A stretch of DNA of 64,000 nt from Actinocorallia sp. API 0066 (GTDB taxonomy: Bacteria; Actinomycetota; Actinomycetes; Streptosporangiales; Streptosporangiaceae). Location: positions 372,001 to 436,000 of the forward strand of contig NZ_JAJLQY010000002.1 of the NCBI RefSeq assembly GCF_020991275.1. The letters run 5' to 3'. This document shows positions 1 through 8,772 of the stretch, in pieces (position 1 is the stretch's first letter; the number at the start of each line of letters is the position of its first letter). The notes under the pieces were generated by a model that did no database searches, was not told where the DNA came from, and saw only the letters and a list, made by a program, of their open reading frames with translations. Both the position numbers and the translations under genes were made by a program.

Positions 1-409
1 CGCCGCCCCGGCCCCTCCGCCGGTGCCGCCCGCGAGTCCGGCTGTCAGGGCCGACGGGCAAGCGACCCCGGAACAAGGTGCCGCCTCCCCGCACCCCTCC
101 GCCGCCCCGGTGCGGGGCGTCAATGACGGGCGGCTCGCGGACTTCTTCCGGGCCGCCGACGTGCTGGTGACGCCGACGGTGCCGTATCCACCACACGGGC
201 ACGATGGGCCGGGCGAGCGGATGAATGTGGCTCTGACGTGGGCGTTCAATCTGAGCGGGCATCCGGCGATCACTGTTCCGGCGGGGTTCACCGCGGACGG
301 CCTTCCGGTCGGGCTCCAGCTGGTCGCGCGGCACGGGGAGGAGGCGACGCTGCTTCGCGTCGCGGCGGATGCCGAGCGGCGGCTGCCCTGGCCGTTCTGG
401 CGGCCCTGA
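1..409 (+). CDS. Amidase, C-terminal fragment (5' end outside window)
   Basis: This is the 3' end of an amidase-signature hydrolase; the Ser-Ser-Lys catalytic part lies upstream of the window. The visible part has the family's C-terminal elements: an ADVLVTPTVP strand, then NLSGHPAITVPAG and GLPVGLQLVA, typical of GatA-like amidases. It ends at TGA 407-409. Just before the ADVLVTPT strand the frame encodes about 40 residues rich in Pro and Ala, which is unusual inside an amidase fold and may be a linker insertion. The substrate cannot be told from this piece. Confidence 0.8.
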   Translation, partial: AAPAPPPVPPASPAVRADGQATPEQGAASPHPSAAPVRGVNDGRLADFFRAADVLVTPTVPYPPHGHDGPGERMNVALTWAFNLSGHPAITVPAGFTADGLPVGLQLVARHGEEATLLRVAADAERRLPWPFWRP

Positions 410-467
410 GGGGGCGTCCGTTCGGTGCTCCGGACGGGCCCGGCACGGTGCCGTATCGTCTTCCGGC

Positions 468-2063
468 GTGACCTCGCTCCTCGGCCGCTGGCGCGGCAAC
501 CCCTGGGCGATCCTGTTGACGCTGTCGCTCGGCTTCTTCATGACGCTGCTCGACCTGACCATCGTCAACATCGCGATCCCCAACATGCTGTCGCACCTGG
601 ACGCTTCGTTCGACGAGGTCCTGTGGGTGGTCAACGGCTATGTGCTGATCCTGGCCGTCCTCCTCATCACCTGTGGCCGGTTGGGCGACCTGCGCGGGCA
701 GCGGCCCATGTTTGTCACCGGCGTGGCCGTCTTCACCGTCGCGTCGCTGCTGTGCGGCGTCTCGCAGGAGGCGTGGCAGCTCATCGCGGCGCGCGTGCTG
801 CAGGGGCTCGGCGCCGCCCTGCTGATGCCGCAGACGATGGCGCTGATCATCGCGACGTTCCCGGCGGACCGGCGCGGCACCGCGATGGGCATCTGGGGGT
901 CCGTCGCGGGCCTGGCGACGATCGCGGGCCCGACCGTCGGCGGCCTGCTGGTGAGCGCGCTGGACTGGCGGTGGATCTTTTTTGTCAACGTGCCGATCGG
1001 CGTTGTGGTGCTGGTGCTGGCGTTCGCGGTGATCCCCGACGTGCGGCACACCGCGCGCACCCCGCTGGACTGGACGGGTGTCGCGCTCGCCTCGGTCGGG
1101 CTGTTCTTTTTTGTCTTCGCGCTCACCGAGGGGCAGCGCTATGACTGGAACGCCTGGATCCTGACGTCGTTCGCGGTGTCGGCGGCGGTGCTCGCCGTCT
1201 TCGCGTGGCAGCAGTGGCGACGGCAGGACAACGCGCCGCTTCTGCCGTTCGAGCTGTTCCGTAATCGCAACTTCACGGTGCTCGGCCTTGTCGGCGTCGC
1301 CGTGTCCATCGGCATGATCGGGTTGTTCCTGCCCATCTCCATCTACCTCCAGTCGGTGCTGGGCTACTCGGCGATCCAGGCGGGGCTGGTGCTGGCGCCG
1401 TCGTCGGTCATGTCGATGATCATCGCGCCGTACGCGGGGCGGCTGTCGGACCGGCTCGGCGGCAAGCGCATCCTCATGTTCGGCCTGACGGTCTACGCGA
1501 TCGGCATGGCGTGGCTGATCGTGGTGATCGGCCCGCACAGCCCCTGGACGGTGTTCCTGGGGCCGTTCATCGTGGCGGGCATCGGCATCGGGTGTGTGTT
1601 CGCGCCGATGTCCACCGAGGCGATGCGTTCGGTGTCGCCCGCCCAGGCCGGGGCCGCCTCGGGCGTCAACAACACGCTGCGGCAGCTCGGCTCCGTGCTC
1701 GGCAACGCCACGGCGGGCGCGATCCTGCAGAACCGGATGGCGGTGGCGCTGGCCGACGAGGCGCGCGCCGTCGCGGGGCAGGTGCCCGAGGGCGACCGCG
1801 CGGAGTTCGTCGAGGGCTTCGCGGGCGCGGCGCGCGCCGGTCTTGAGCTGGGCGTGGGCCAGCACAGCGGCCCGGCGGGCGCGCCGCCGGAGGTGCAGCG
1901 CCTGGCGGCGGAGGTGTTCGAGCGCGCGTTCGTGACGGCGGTGAAGCCGACGATGGTGTTCCCGGTGATCGTCGTGCTGGTGGGCGCGCTCGGCTGCCTG
2001 CTGGTGCGGGACATCACCGGGCGGGGCGCCGGGGAGCCCGCGCCGAGCGTCGGCAGGGGCTGA
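468..2063 (+). CDS. MFS drug exporter, DHA2 (EmrB/QacA) type, 14 TM
   Basis: This is a proton-driven multidrug exporter of the inner membrane, 531 aa. The start is GTG 468, because the next residues lead straight into the first membrane helix (ILLTLSLGFFMTLLDLTIVN). That helix carries the LDLTIVN motif typical of DHA2 transporters. Motif A (GRLGDLRGQRP) follows helix 2, and motif C (GSVAGLATIAGPTVGG) lies in helix 5. The length fits the 14-helix subgroup. It begins 58 bp after the amidase stop. No regulator lies beside it, so the substrate is unknown. Confidence 0.9.
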   Translation: MTSLLGRWRGNPWAILLTLSLGFFMTLLDLTIVNIAIPNMLSHLDASFDEVLWVVNGYVLILAVLLITCGRLGDLRGQRPMFVTGVAVFTVASLLCGVSQEAWQLIAARVLQGLGAALLMPQTMALIIATFPADRRGTAMGIWGSVAGLATIAGPTVGGLLVSALDWRWIFFVNVPIGVVVLVLAFAVIPDVRHTARTPLDWTGVALASVGLFFFVFALTEGQRYDWNAWILTSFAVSAAVLAVFAWQQWRRQDNAPLLPFELFRNRNFTVLGLVGVAVSIGMIGLFLPISIYLQSVLGYSAIQAGLVLAPSSVMSMIIAPYAGRLSDRLGGKRILMFGLTVYAIGMAWLIVVIGPHSPWTVFLGPFIVAGIGIGCVFAPMSTEAMRSVSPAQAGAASGVNNTLRQLGSVLGNATAGAILQNRMAVALADEARAVAGQVPEGDRAEFVEGFAGAARAGLELGVGQHSGPAGAPPEVQRLAAEVFERAFVTAVKPTMVFPVIVVLVGALGCLLVRDITGRGAGEPAPSVGRG

Positions 2064-2069
2064 GGCTCT

Positions 2070-3140
2070 TCAAGCCAACGGTTCCCACCAGCCGTCCGGT
2101 TCGGGCGGCGCGTTGACGTCGACGCGCTCGCCGGGACGGGGGATGGCGAGCCGTACCGCGTGCAGCTTCGCCTCGGCCTTGACCCGGTTGGGCGGGTCGT
2201 TCCACGCGTGCGGGGCGAGCACGAAGGTGCCCCAGTGCACCGGGACCATGAGGTGGCCGCCCAGGTCGCGGTGCGCGGTGACGCCCTCCTCCGGCGTCAT
2301 GTGGATGTCGGGCCAGGACGCGCTGTAGGCGCCGACCTGGATGAGCGTGACGTCGAACGGGCCGTGCGCCGCGCCGATCGTGGCATACCCCTCGAAGTAG
2401 CCCGAATCGCCGCTGTAGAAGACGCGTTTCTCCGATCCGGCCACCACGTAGGAGCACCACAGTGTGGGGTTGCGGCGCAGGCCCCGGCCGGAGAAGTGGT
2501 GCGCGCCCGTCGCGGTGACGCGCAGCCCGGCGACGACGGCCGTCTCGTCCCAGTCGAGTTCGATGATCCGCTCGCGTGGCGCCCCCCACCGCTCCAGATG
2601 GGCCCCGACGCCCAGCGGCACGACGAAGGGGGCGTCCTGGGCGCGGATGAGGGCCCGCACCGAGGCGGTGTCCAGGTGGTCGTAGTGGTCGTGCGTGATG
2701 GCGATGGCGTCGAGGCGGGGCAGATCCCGGACGGCCACCGGCATCGGGTGCACCCGCCTGGGGCCGATCCGGGAGCTGGGTGAGCAGCGTTCGGAGAACA
2801 CGGGGTCGAAGAGGATCCGGCGGCCCTCGATGTCCACCAGCGACGTGCCGTGCCCGAGCCAGTGGACGGTGAGCGGCTCCGGCGCCCCGAACCGGGGCCG
2901 CACCACCGGGATCGGGGCGAGCGGCGTGCGCTGCTCGCCCCGCACGTACTCGCGGACGGCGGAACCGGGCTCGGGCAGCGACGGATCGGCCTCGTGGAGG
3001 TTGTGGAACCTGCCGTCGCGGTAGTGCGGGGAGCGCAGCACGCGCGGGCCTGGATCGAGCGCCCCGAGCGAGCCCGGGACGTCCCGGAAGGCCCAGCCGA
3101 CCAGGGCGGCGGCGGCCGTCACACCGAGTTCGATCTTCAT
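2070..3140 (-). CDS. Metallo-beta-lactamase-fold hydrolase (UlaG/NAPE-PLD-like)
   Basis: This 356-aa protein has the beta-lactamase_2 fold. Residues 149-157 read THDHYDHLD, the HxHxDH zinc site. Further ligands fit the GAHHFSGRG loop, YSGDSGY and the late PVHWGTF segment. The first 20 residues are hydrophobic and could anchor it in the membrane. The start at 3140 has a GAGGAGG ribosome site. Relatives include NAPE-phospholipase-D-like enzymes and UlaG-type lactonases, so a phospholipid or lactone substrate is possible but not proven. Its stop lies 6 bp from that of the convergent MFS gene. Confidence 0.85.
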   Translation of the reverse strand: MKIELGVTAAAALVGWAFRDVPGSLGALDPGPRVLRSPHYRDGRFHNLHEADPSLPEPGSAVREYVRGEQRTPLAPIPVVRPRFGAPEPLTVHWLGHGTSLVDIEGRRILFDPVFSERCSPSSRIGPRRVHPMPVAVRDLPRLDAIAITHDHYDHLDTASVRALIRAQDAPFVVPLGVGAHLERWGAPRERIIELDWDETAVVAGLRVTATGAHHFSGRGLRRNPTLWCSYVVAGSEKRVFYSGDSGYFEGYATIGAAHGPFDVTLIQVGAYSASWPDIHMTPEEGVTAHRDLGGHLMVPVHWGTFVLAPHAWNDPPNRVKAEAKLHAVRLAIPRPGERVDVNAPPEPDGWWEPLA

Positions 3141-3195
3141 GCGTGACGCCTCCTCGGAGTTGATCCGTCACACAGAGACCTTAACCGGATTCCGG

Positions 3196-6100
3196 TCACT
3201 CCATGCCCGACTCCAAGTCACCCTCGGTGTCGAGGAACGCCTGGCGGACGCCCGCGATGACCTCGGGGTCCGGTTCGGCCCACATGCCCCGGTTCGCCGC
3301 CTCAAGAAGCCGCTCGGCCATACCGTGAAGGGCCCACGGGTTCGACTGCTCGAGGAAAGCGCGGTTTTCCGGGTCCAGAATGTACGTCTTGCCGAGTTGG
3401 TCGTACATCCAGTCGGCTACCACTCCGGTAGTAGCGTCATAGCCGAAGAGATAGTCGACTGTGGCCGCCAGTTCGAACGCGCCCTTGTACCCGTGCCTGC
3501 GCATCGCGGCGAGCCAGCGCGGGTTCACCACCCGGGCCCGGAAGATCCGGGCCGTCTCCTCGGTGAGCGAGCGGGTCCTGATCGCGTCCGGCCGGGTGCT
3601 GTCGCCGACGTACGCGGCGGGGGCGCGGCCGGTCAGCGCCTTGACCGTCGCGACCATGCCGCCGTGGTACTGGAAGTAGTCGTCGGAGTCGGCGATGTCG
3701 TGCTCGCGGGTGTCCACGTTCTTCGCGGCCACCGCGATCCGCCGGTAGGCGGCCTCCATGTCAGCGCGCGCGGGCACCCCGTCCAGGCCACGGCCGTAGG
3801 CGAAGCCGCCCCACACCGCGTACACCTCGGCGAGGTCCTTCTCGTCCCGCCAGTTGCGGCTGTCGATGAGCGGCAGCAGGCCCGCCCCGTACGCGCCGGG
3901 ACGCGACCCGAAGACGCGCAGCGTCGCGCGCCGCCCGTCGCCGTGCTCGGCCAGGTCGCGGCGGACGTGGGCGCGCACGTGGTTGTCCTCGTCCGGTTCG
4001 TCCAGTTCGGCGACGAGCCGGACGGCGTCGTCCAGCATCGCCACGACGTGCGGGAAGGCGTCCCGGAAGAAGCCGGAGATCCGCACGGTGACGTCGATGC
4101 GCGGCCTGCCCAGCTCCGCGAGCGGCACGGCCTCAAGGCCGGTGACGCGGCGCGAGGCGTCGTCCCAGACGGGGCGGACGCCGAGCAGCGCGAGCACCTC
4201 GGCGATGTCGTCCCCTGCCGTCCGCATGGCGCTCGTGCCCCACACCGACAGGCCGACGCTGGTGGGCCACTGCCCGTGCTCCTCGCGGTAGCGGTCGAGG
4301 AGGGAGTCGGCCATGGCCTGCCCGGTCGCCCACGCGAGGCGGCTGGGCACGGCCTTGGGGTCGACGGAGTAGAAGTTGCGGCCCGTCGGGAGCACGTTCA
4401 CGAGGCCGCGTAGCGGAGAACCCGAGGGGCCCGCAGGGATGTAGCCCCCGGCGAGGGCGTGCAGGACGTGCGTCATCTCGTCGGTGGTACGGGCCAGGCG
4501 CGGCACCACCTCGTCGGCGGCGAAGCGCAGCACGGCGGTGACGGCCTCGTCGTCGCGGCCCAGGACCTCCCTGACGGCGGCGGCCGGGTCGCGCCAGCCG
4601 TCGGCGTCGGCGGCCCGCACGAGCCGTCCCGCGAGCTCCTCGGCGGCGTCGGTCTCGGCGCGGCCCGCGCTGCCGTCCTCGGCCAGCCCCAGCGCCTCGC
4701 GCAGGCCGGGCAGCGACTGCCTGCCCGCCCACATCTGCCGTGCGCGCAGGATCGCCAGGACGAGGTTCGCGCGCGCCTCGCCTTCGGGCGCCTCCCCGAG
4801 GACGTGCAGGCCGTCGCGGATCTGCACGTCTTTGATCTCGCAGAGCCAGCCGTCCACGTGCAGCAGGAAGTCGTCGAACTCGGCGTCGTGTGGCCGGTCC
4901 TCAAGCCCCAGGTCGTGGTCGAGCTTCGCGGCGCGGATCAGCGTCCAGATCTGGGCGCGGACGGCCGGGAGCTTGGCCGGGTCCATCGCGGCGATGCCCG
5001 CGTGCTCGTCGAGGAGCTGTTCGAGGCGGGCGATGTCGCCGTAGCCGTCGGCCCTGGCCATCGGCGGGACGAGGTGGTCTACGAGGACGGCGTGCGCGCG
5101 CCGCTTCGCCTGGGTGCCCTCACCCGGGTCGTTCACGAGGAAGGGGTAGATGAGCGGCAGGTCGCCCAGGGCGGCGTCCGGGCCGCACTCGGCGGACAGG
5201 CCCGCGCCCTTTCCGGGCAGCCACTCCAGGTTGCCGTGCTTGCCCACGTGGACGACGGCGTGCGCCCCGAACACGTCCTGGAGCCAGCGGTAGGCGGCCA
5301 GGTAGTGGTGGCTCGGCGGGAGGTCCGGGTCGTGGTAGATCGCGATGGGGTTCTCGCCGAAGCCGCGCGGCGGCTGCACGATGACGACGACGTTCTCCGC
5401 TTCCAGCGCGGCGAGCACGATGTCGCCCTTGTCGGTGAAGAGGCTGCCGGGCGCCTCTCCCCAGTGCTCGATGACGGACGCCTGCAGGTCCGCAGGCAGG
5501 GTCTGGAAGAACGCCTTGTAGTCCGCGCCGGAGATACGGACGGGGTTGGCGGCCAGGACCTCCTCGGTCAGCCAGTCCTCGTCCTGGCCTCCGGCGGCGA
5601 TGAGGGCGTGCATGAGCGCGTCGCCATCCTGCTCGGCAACGCCCGGGATCTCGCCTACGCGGTATCCGGCTTCACCGAGGGCCTTGAGGAGCCTGACGAC
5701 GCTGCGGGGCGTGTCCAGGCCGACGGCGTTGCCTATCCGCGAGTGCTTGGTCGGGTAGGCCGACAGCATCAGCGCGACCCGCTTCTCGTGCGGTGGAACG
5801 TGCCGCAGGAGCGCGTGCCTGTGCGCGATGCCCGCGACGCGGGACGCCCGCTCGGGGTCGGCGACGTAGACGGTCAGGCCGTCCTCGTCGATCTCCTTGA
5901 ACGAGAACGGGACGGTGATGATCCGTCCGTCGAACTCGGGGATGGCGACCTGGGAGGCGGCGTCCAGCGGCGACAGGCCGTCGTCGTTGGCCGCCCACTC
6001 GGCGCGGCTGGAGGTGAGGCACAGGCCCTGGAGGATCGGCACGTCGAGGGCGGCGAGCGCGCCGACGTCCCACAGTTCGTCGTCGCCGCCCGCCGAGACG

Positions 6101-6774
6101 GCGCCGGGACGGGTGCCGCCCGCCGCGAGGACGGTGACGACGAGGGCGTCGGCGGTGCCGAGCGTCGCGAGGAGGTCCTCGGGAGCGGCGCGCAGGGAGG
6201 CGCAGTAGACGGGCAGCGCCCTGCCGCCCTTGTCTTCGATCGCCTGGCAGAGGGTCTCCACGAACGCCGTGTTCCCGGCGACGTGGTGGGCCCGGTAGTA
6301 CAGGACCGCTGTGACGGGCCCGCTTTCGGTGCGCGCCTCCCGCTCCAGGAGCCCCCACACCGGAGCCTCCTGAGGAGGCTCGAACCCGTAGCCGGTCAAC
6401 AGGACGGTGTCGGAAAGGAACCTGTACAGCTCGCCCAGGTTGCCCGCGCCGCCGTGCGCCAGGTAGGTGTGCGCCTGCGCCGCGACGCCCGACGGCACCG
6501 TGGACAGCTCCATCAGTTCCGCGTCGGCGGCCTGCTCGCCGCCCAGGACCACCACGGGGAGTCCGCCCGCCAGGAGCGCGTCGAGGCCCTCCTCCCACGC
6601 CCGCCGTCCGCCGAGCAGCCTGACGACGACGAGAGCGGCGCCCTCGGTCAGCGCGGGAAGGTCGGCCGCCGAGAGACGTGATGGGTTACCGAGCCGGTAG
6701 GCGGCGCCGGAAGCGCGCGCGCTGAGCAGGTCGGTATCGGACGTCGAGAGCAGCACGACGACGGGATCGCTCAT
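3196..6774 (-). CDS. cobN: Cobaltochelatase large subunit CobN
   Basis: CobN is the large subunit of the ATP-dependent aerobic cobaltochelatase, which inserts Co2+ into hydrogenobyrinic acid a,c-diamide. The protein is 1192 aa, normal for CobN. It carries the family's core blocks, for example VVHVGKHGNLEWLPGKG in the middle and a late segment ending in NPWALHGMAERLLEA. The start at 6774 (MSDPVVVLLSTSD) is preferred over longer frames, which would run back through the riboswitch. The partner subunits (CobS/CobT or ChlI/ChlD types) are not in the window. A cobalamin riboswitch lies in its leader, so it should be repressed when B12 is plentiful. Confidence 0.95.
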   Translation of the reverse strand: MSDPVVVLLSTSDTDLLSARASGAAYRLGNPSRLSAADLPALTEGAALVVVRLLGGRRAWEEGLDALLAGGLPVVVLGGEQAADAELMELSTVPSGVAAQAHTYLAHGGAGNLGELYRFLSDTVLLTGYGFEPPQEAPVWGLLEREARTESGPVTAVLYYRAHHVAGNTAFVETLCQAIEDKGGRALPVYCASLRAAPEDLLATLGTADALVVTVLAAGGTRPGAVSAGGDDELWDVGALAALDVPILQGLCLTSSRAEWAANDDGLSPLDAASQVAIPEFDGRIITVPFSFKEIDEDGLTVYVADPERASRVAGIAHRHALLRHVPPHEKRVALMLSAYPTKHSRIGNAVGLDTPRSVVRLLKALGEAGYRVGEIPGVAEQDGDALMHALIAAGGQDEDWLTEEVLAANPVRISGADYKAFFQTLPADLQASVIEHWGEAPGSLFTDKGDIVLAALEAENVVVIVQPPRGFGENPIAIYHDPDLPPSHHYLAAYRWLQDVFGAHAVVHVGKHGNLEWLPGKGAGLSAECGPDAALGDLPLIYPFLVNDPGEGTQAKRRAHAVLVDHLVPPMARADGYGDIARLEQLLDEHAGIAAMDPAKLPAVRAQIWTLIRAAKLDHDLGLEDRPHDAEFDDFLLHVDGWLCEIKDVQIRDGLHVLGEAPEGEARANLVLAILRARQMWAGRQSLPGLREALGLAEDGSAGRAETDAAEELAGRLVRAADADGWRDPAAAVREVLGRDDEAVTAVLRFAADEVVPRLARTTDEMTHVLHALAGGYIPAGPSGSPLRGLVNVLPTGRNFYSVDPKAVPSRLAWATGQAMADSLLDRYREEHGQWPTSVGLSVWGTSAMRTAGDDIAEVLALLGVRPVWDDASRRVTGLEAVPLAELGRPRIDVTVRISGFFRDAFPHVVAMLDDAVRLVAELDEPDEDNHVRAHVRRDLAEHGDGRRATLRVFGSRPGAYGAGLLPLIDSRNWRDEKDLAEVYAVWGGFAYGRGLDGVPARADMEAAYRRIAVAAKNVDTREHDIADSDDYFQYHGGMVATVKALTGRAPAAYVGDSTRPDAIRTRSLTEETARIFRARVVNPRWLAAMRRHGYKGAFELAATVDYLFGYDATTGVVADWMYDQLGKTYILDPENRAFLEQSNPWALHGMAERLLEAANRGMWAEPDPEVIAGVRQAFLDTEGDLESGME

Positions 6775-6827
6775 GGGCGACGGGTCCTCCCTCGGGGTCC
6801 GCGCCCCGGTCGACGGTCGGGCGACGG

Positions 6828-6948
6828 GCCGGAGTGTCTGGCTCCCAGAGGACCTGGTCACAGTTGCGGGACAGCACCGGATTCGCACCGGATTTCCTCG
6901 CGCGCCTCGTCGTCCCTGACACTACCGGTTGCGCCTGGTTCGCGGTGA
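6828..6948 (-). ncRNA. Cobalamin (B12) riboswitch in the cobN leader
   Basis: Read on the minus strand, this leader contains the B12 box: GGTGCGAATCCGGTGCTGTC followed directly by CCGCAACTGT (core about 6859-6893). Upstream is a GCGCAACCGGTAG segment, and downstream is GGGAGCCAGACACTC, matching the 3' part of actinobacterial cobalamin riboswitches. It lies about 55 bp upstream of cobN, so it most likely controls cobN translation or termination. The divergent cobG starts only about 20 bp beyond it, so the cobG promoter must overlap riboswitch-encoding DNA. Confidence 0.9.
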
Positions 6949-6965
6949 AGTGGCACCATGGCCGC

Positions 6966-8150
6966 GTGAGCACCGGACGCGACAGACCCGACGCCTGCCC
7001 CGGCGCGCTGCGCCCGCACCAGGCGGCGGACGGCGCGCTGGTCCGGGTCCGGCTGCCCGGCGGGCGCGCCACGTCGGCGCAGGTGGCGGCGCTGGGGCGG
7101 GCGGCCGAGGGGTTCGGCTCCGGCGGCCTGGAGCTGACCTCGCGCGCCAACGTCCAACTGCGCGGCGTCGATCCGGCCCGCGTCGGCGGCCTCGCGGCGG
7201 CGCTGGCGGCGGCCGGGCTGCTGCCGTCCGCGACGCACGAGCGGGTCCGCAACATCATGGCCTCCCCGCTGAGCGGCCTCGACGGGCGCGGCCTGGCCGA
7301 CGTCCGCCCGCTCGTCGGCGCCCTCGACGCGGCGCTGTGCGCCCGTCCGGCGCTGGCGGCGCTGCCGGGACGGTTCCTGTTCGCGCTCGACGACGGCCGT
7401 GGCGACCTGCCGCCGCGCGCCGACGTCGCCGCCCGCGCCGTCGGCCCCGACCGCTTCACGGTCCGTCTGGCGGGCGTGGAGACGGGTCTGCGCGTCGCGG
7501 CGTCCGGTGTGGTCGCGGTGCTGCTCGCGGCGGCTGAGTCTTTCCTCCTGGTCAGGGCCGATATGGGCTCGTCGGCCTGGCGGCTCACCGAGCTGCCCGA
7601 AGCCGTCCCCGCCGTCATCGCGGCGCTGGAGGCGGGCGGGTTCGAAGGCGAGCCGCCACAGGGTGCTTCGCGCACGGGCTGGCAGGAGAGCGCGGCAAGG
7701 CTGGGGCTCGTGGCGGACGGCGTGGTGGTGGCCGGGGCGCCGCTCGGAAGGCTGTCGGCCGAGCAGGTCGGGCTGCTCACGGAGTGGGACGGGATCGTCG
7801 TGACGCCGTGGAGGAGCGTCGTCGTGACGGGGGGCCCCGAAACCGTCGCAAGGCTGGCCGCGCACGGGTTCGTCACCGCCGGGCGCGACGCGCTCGCCGG
7901 GGTGACGGCGTGCACGGGCCGTCCCGGATGCGCCAAGGCGCTGGCCGACGTGCGGGCCGACGCCGTGGCCGTGATGGTGCCGGGGGAGGGCCGGGTGCAC
8001 TGGTCGGGCTGTGAACGGCGCTGCGGAAGGCCGGAGGGGCAGGTCGTGGACGTCGTGGCGACGGGGGGCGGCTACCGCGTGGGTGAGGGACGGGTACTGT
8101 CCTCGCTCGTGGCGGCGGCCTCCGCCGTCCGGGCGGCACGAAGGGACTGA
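6966..8150 (+). CDS. cobG: Precorrin-3B synthase CobG
   Basis: CobG is a siroheme/4Fe-4S enzyme related to sulfite and nitrite reductases. It makes precorrin-3B from precorrin-3A using O2, the hallmark of the aerobic B12 route. The 394-aa protein has the nitrite/sulfite-reductase half-domain repeat. Near the C-terminus are the cluster cysteines, CTGRPGC and then GCERRCG. GTG 6966 is chosen because the frame further upstream runs into the riboswitch of the divergent cobN. cobH follows 4 bp after the stop, so the two are in one operon. Confidence 0.92.
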   Translation: MSTGRDRPDACPGALRPHQAADGALVRVRLPGGRATSAQVAALGRAAEGFGSGGLELTSRANVQLRGVDPARVGGLAAALAAAGLLPSATHERVRNIMASPLSGLDGRGLADVRPLVGALDAALCARPALAALPGRFLFALDDGRGDLPPRADVAARAVGPDRFTVRLAGVETGLRVAASGVVAVLLAAAESFLLVRADMGSSAWRLTELPEAVPAVIAALEAGGFEGEPPQGASRTGWQESAARLGLVADGVVVAGAPLGRLSAEQVGLLTEWDGIVVTPWRSVVVTGGPETVARLAAHGFVTAGRDALAGVTACTGRPGCAKALADVRADAVAVMVPGEGRVHWSGCERRCGRPEGQVVDVVATGGGYRVGEGRVLSSLVAAASAVRAARRD

Positions 8151-8154
8151 ACTG

Positions 8155-8772
8155 ATGGAGTACATCCGCGACGGCGCGGAGATCTACCGGCGCTCGTTCG
8201 CGACGATCCGCGCCGAGGCCGACCTCGCGGGACTGCCCGACGACGTCGCCCGCGTCGTGGTCCGCATGATCCACACCTGCGGGATGACCGACCTGGTGCG
8301 GGACGTCGCGTGGTCGCCCGGCGGCGTCGCGGCGGGCCGCGCGGCGCTGCTCGGCGGGGCGCCGATCCTGTGCGACGCCAAGATGGTCGCCTCAGGGATC
8401 ACCCGCCGACGTCTGCCGGTAGCGAACGAGATCGTCTGCACCCTCGACGACCCCCGTGTTCCCGGCCTCGCCGCCGCGCTGGCGACGACCCGCAGCGCCG
8501 CCGCGCTGGAGCTGTGGCGCGACCGCCTCGACGGCGCGGTCGTCGCCGTCGGCAACGCCCCCACCGCCCTGTTCCGGCTGCTTGAGCTGGTCGCCGCAGG
8601 TGCTGGCACACCGGCCCTGGTCATCGGCGTGCCGGTCGGGTTCATCGGTGCCGCCGAGTCCAAGGAGGCGCTCGCAGCGAGCGGCCTGCCTTACGTCGTC
8701 GTGCACGGCCGTCGTGGCGGCAGCGCCATGGCCGTCGCCGCCGTCAACGCCATCGCCAGCGAGGAGGAGTGA
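8155..8772 (+). CDS. cobH: Precorrin-8X methylmutase CobH/CbiC
   Basis: This 205-aa enzyme moves the methyl group from C11 to C12 of precorrin-8X to give hydrogenobyrinate. The catalytic histidine is His40 in the segment MIHTCGMTD. Other family blocks are [15 protein letters not shown] and [13 protein letters not shown]. It starts 4 bp after cobG, and its TGA overlaps the ATG of cobIJ by one base (TGATG), a sign of translational coupling. Length and motifs are normal. Confidence 0.95.
   Translation: MEYIRDGAEIYRRSFATIRAEADLAGLPDDVARVVVRMIHTCGMTDLVRDVAWSPGGVAAGRAALLGGAPILCDAKMVASGITRRRLPVANEIVCTLDDPRVPGLAAALATTRSAAALELWRDRLDGAVVAVGNAPTALFRLLELVAAGAGTPALVIGVPVGFIGAAESKEALAASGLPYVVVHGRRGGSAMAVAAVNAIASEEE

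Noticed and set aside
288-1865. 525-codon minus-strand open frame over the MFS gene
   Set aside because: Shadow of high-GC coding DNA: composition is Arg/His/Asp-rich without domains, while the plus strand encodes a clear 14-helix exporter.
4459-6681. 740-codon plus-strand open frame inside cobN
   Set aside because: Antisense shadow of cobN with Val/Gly/Arg-biased sequence and no motif.
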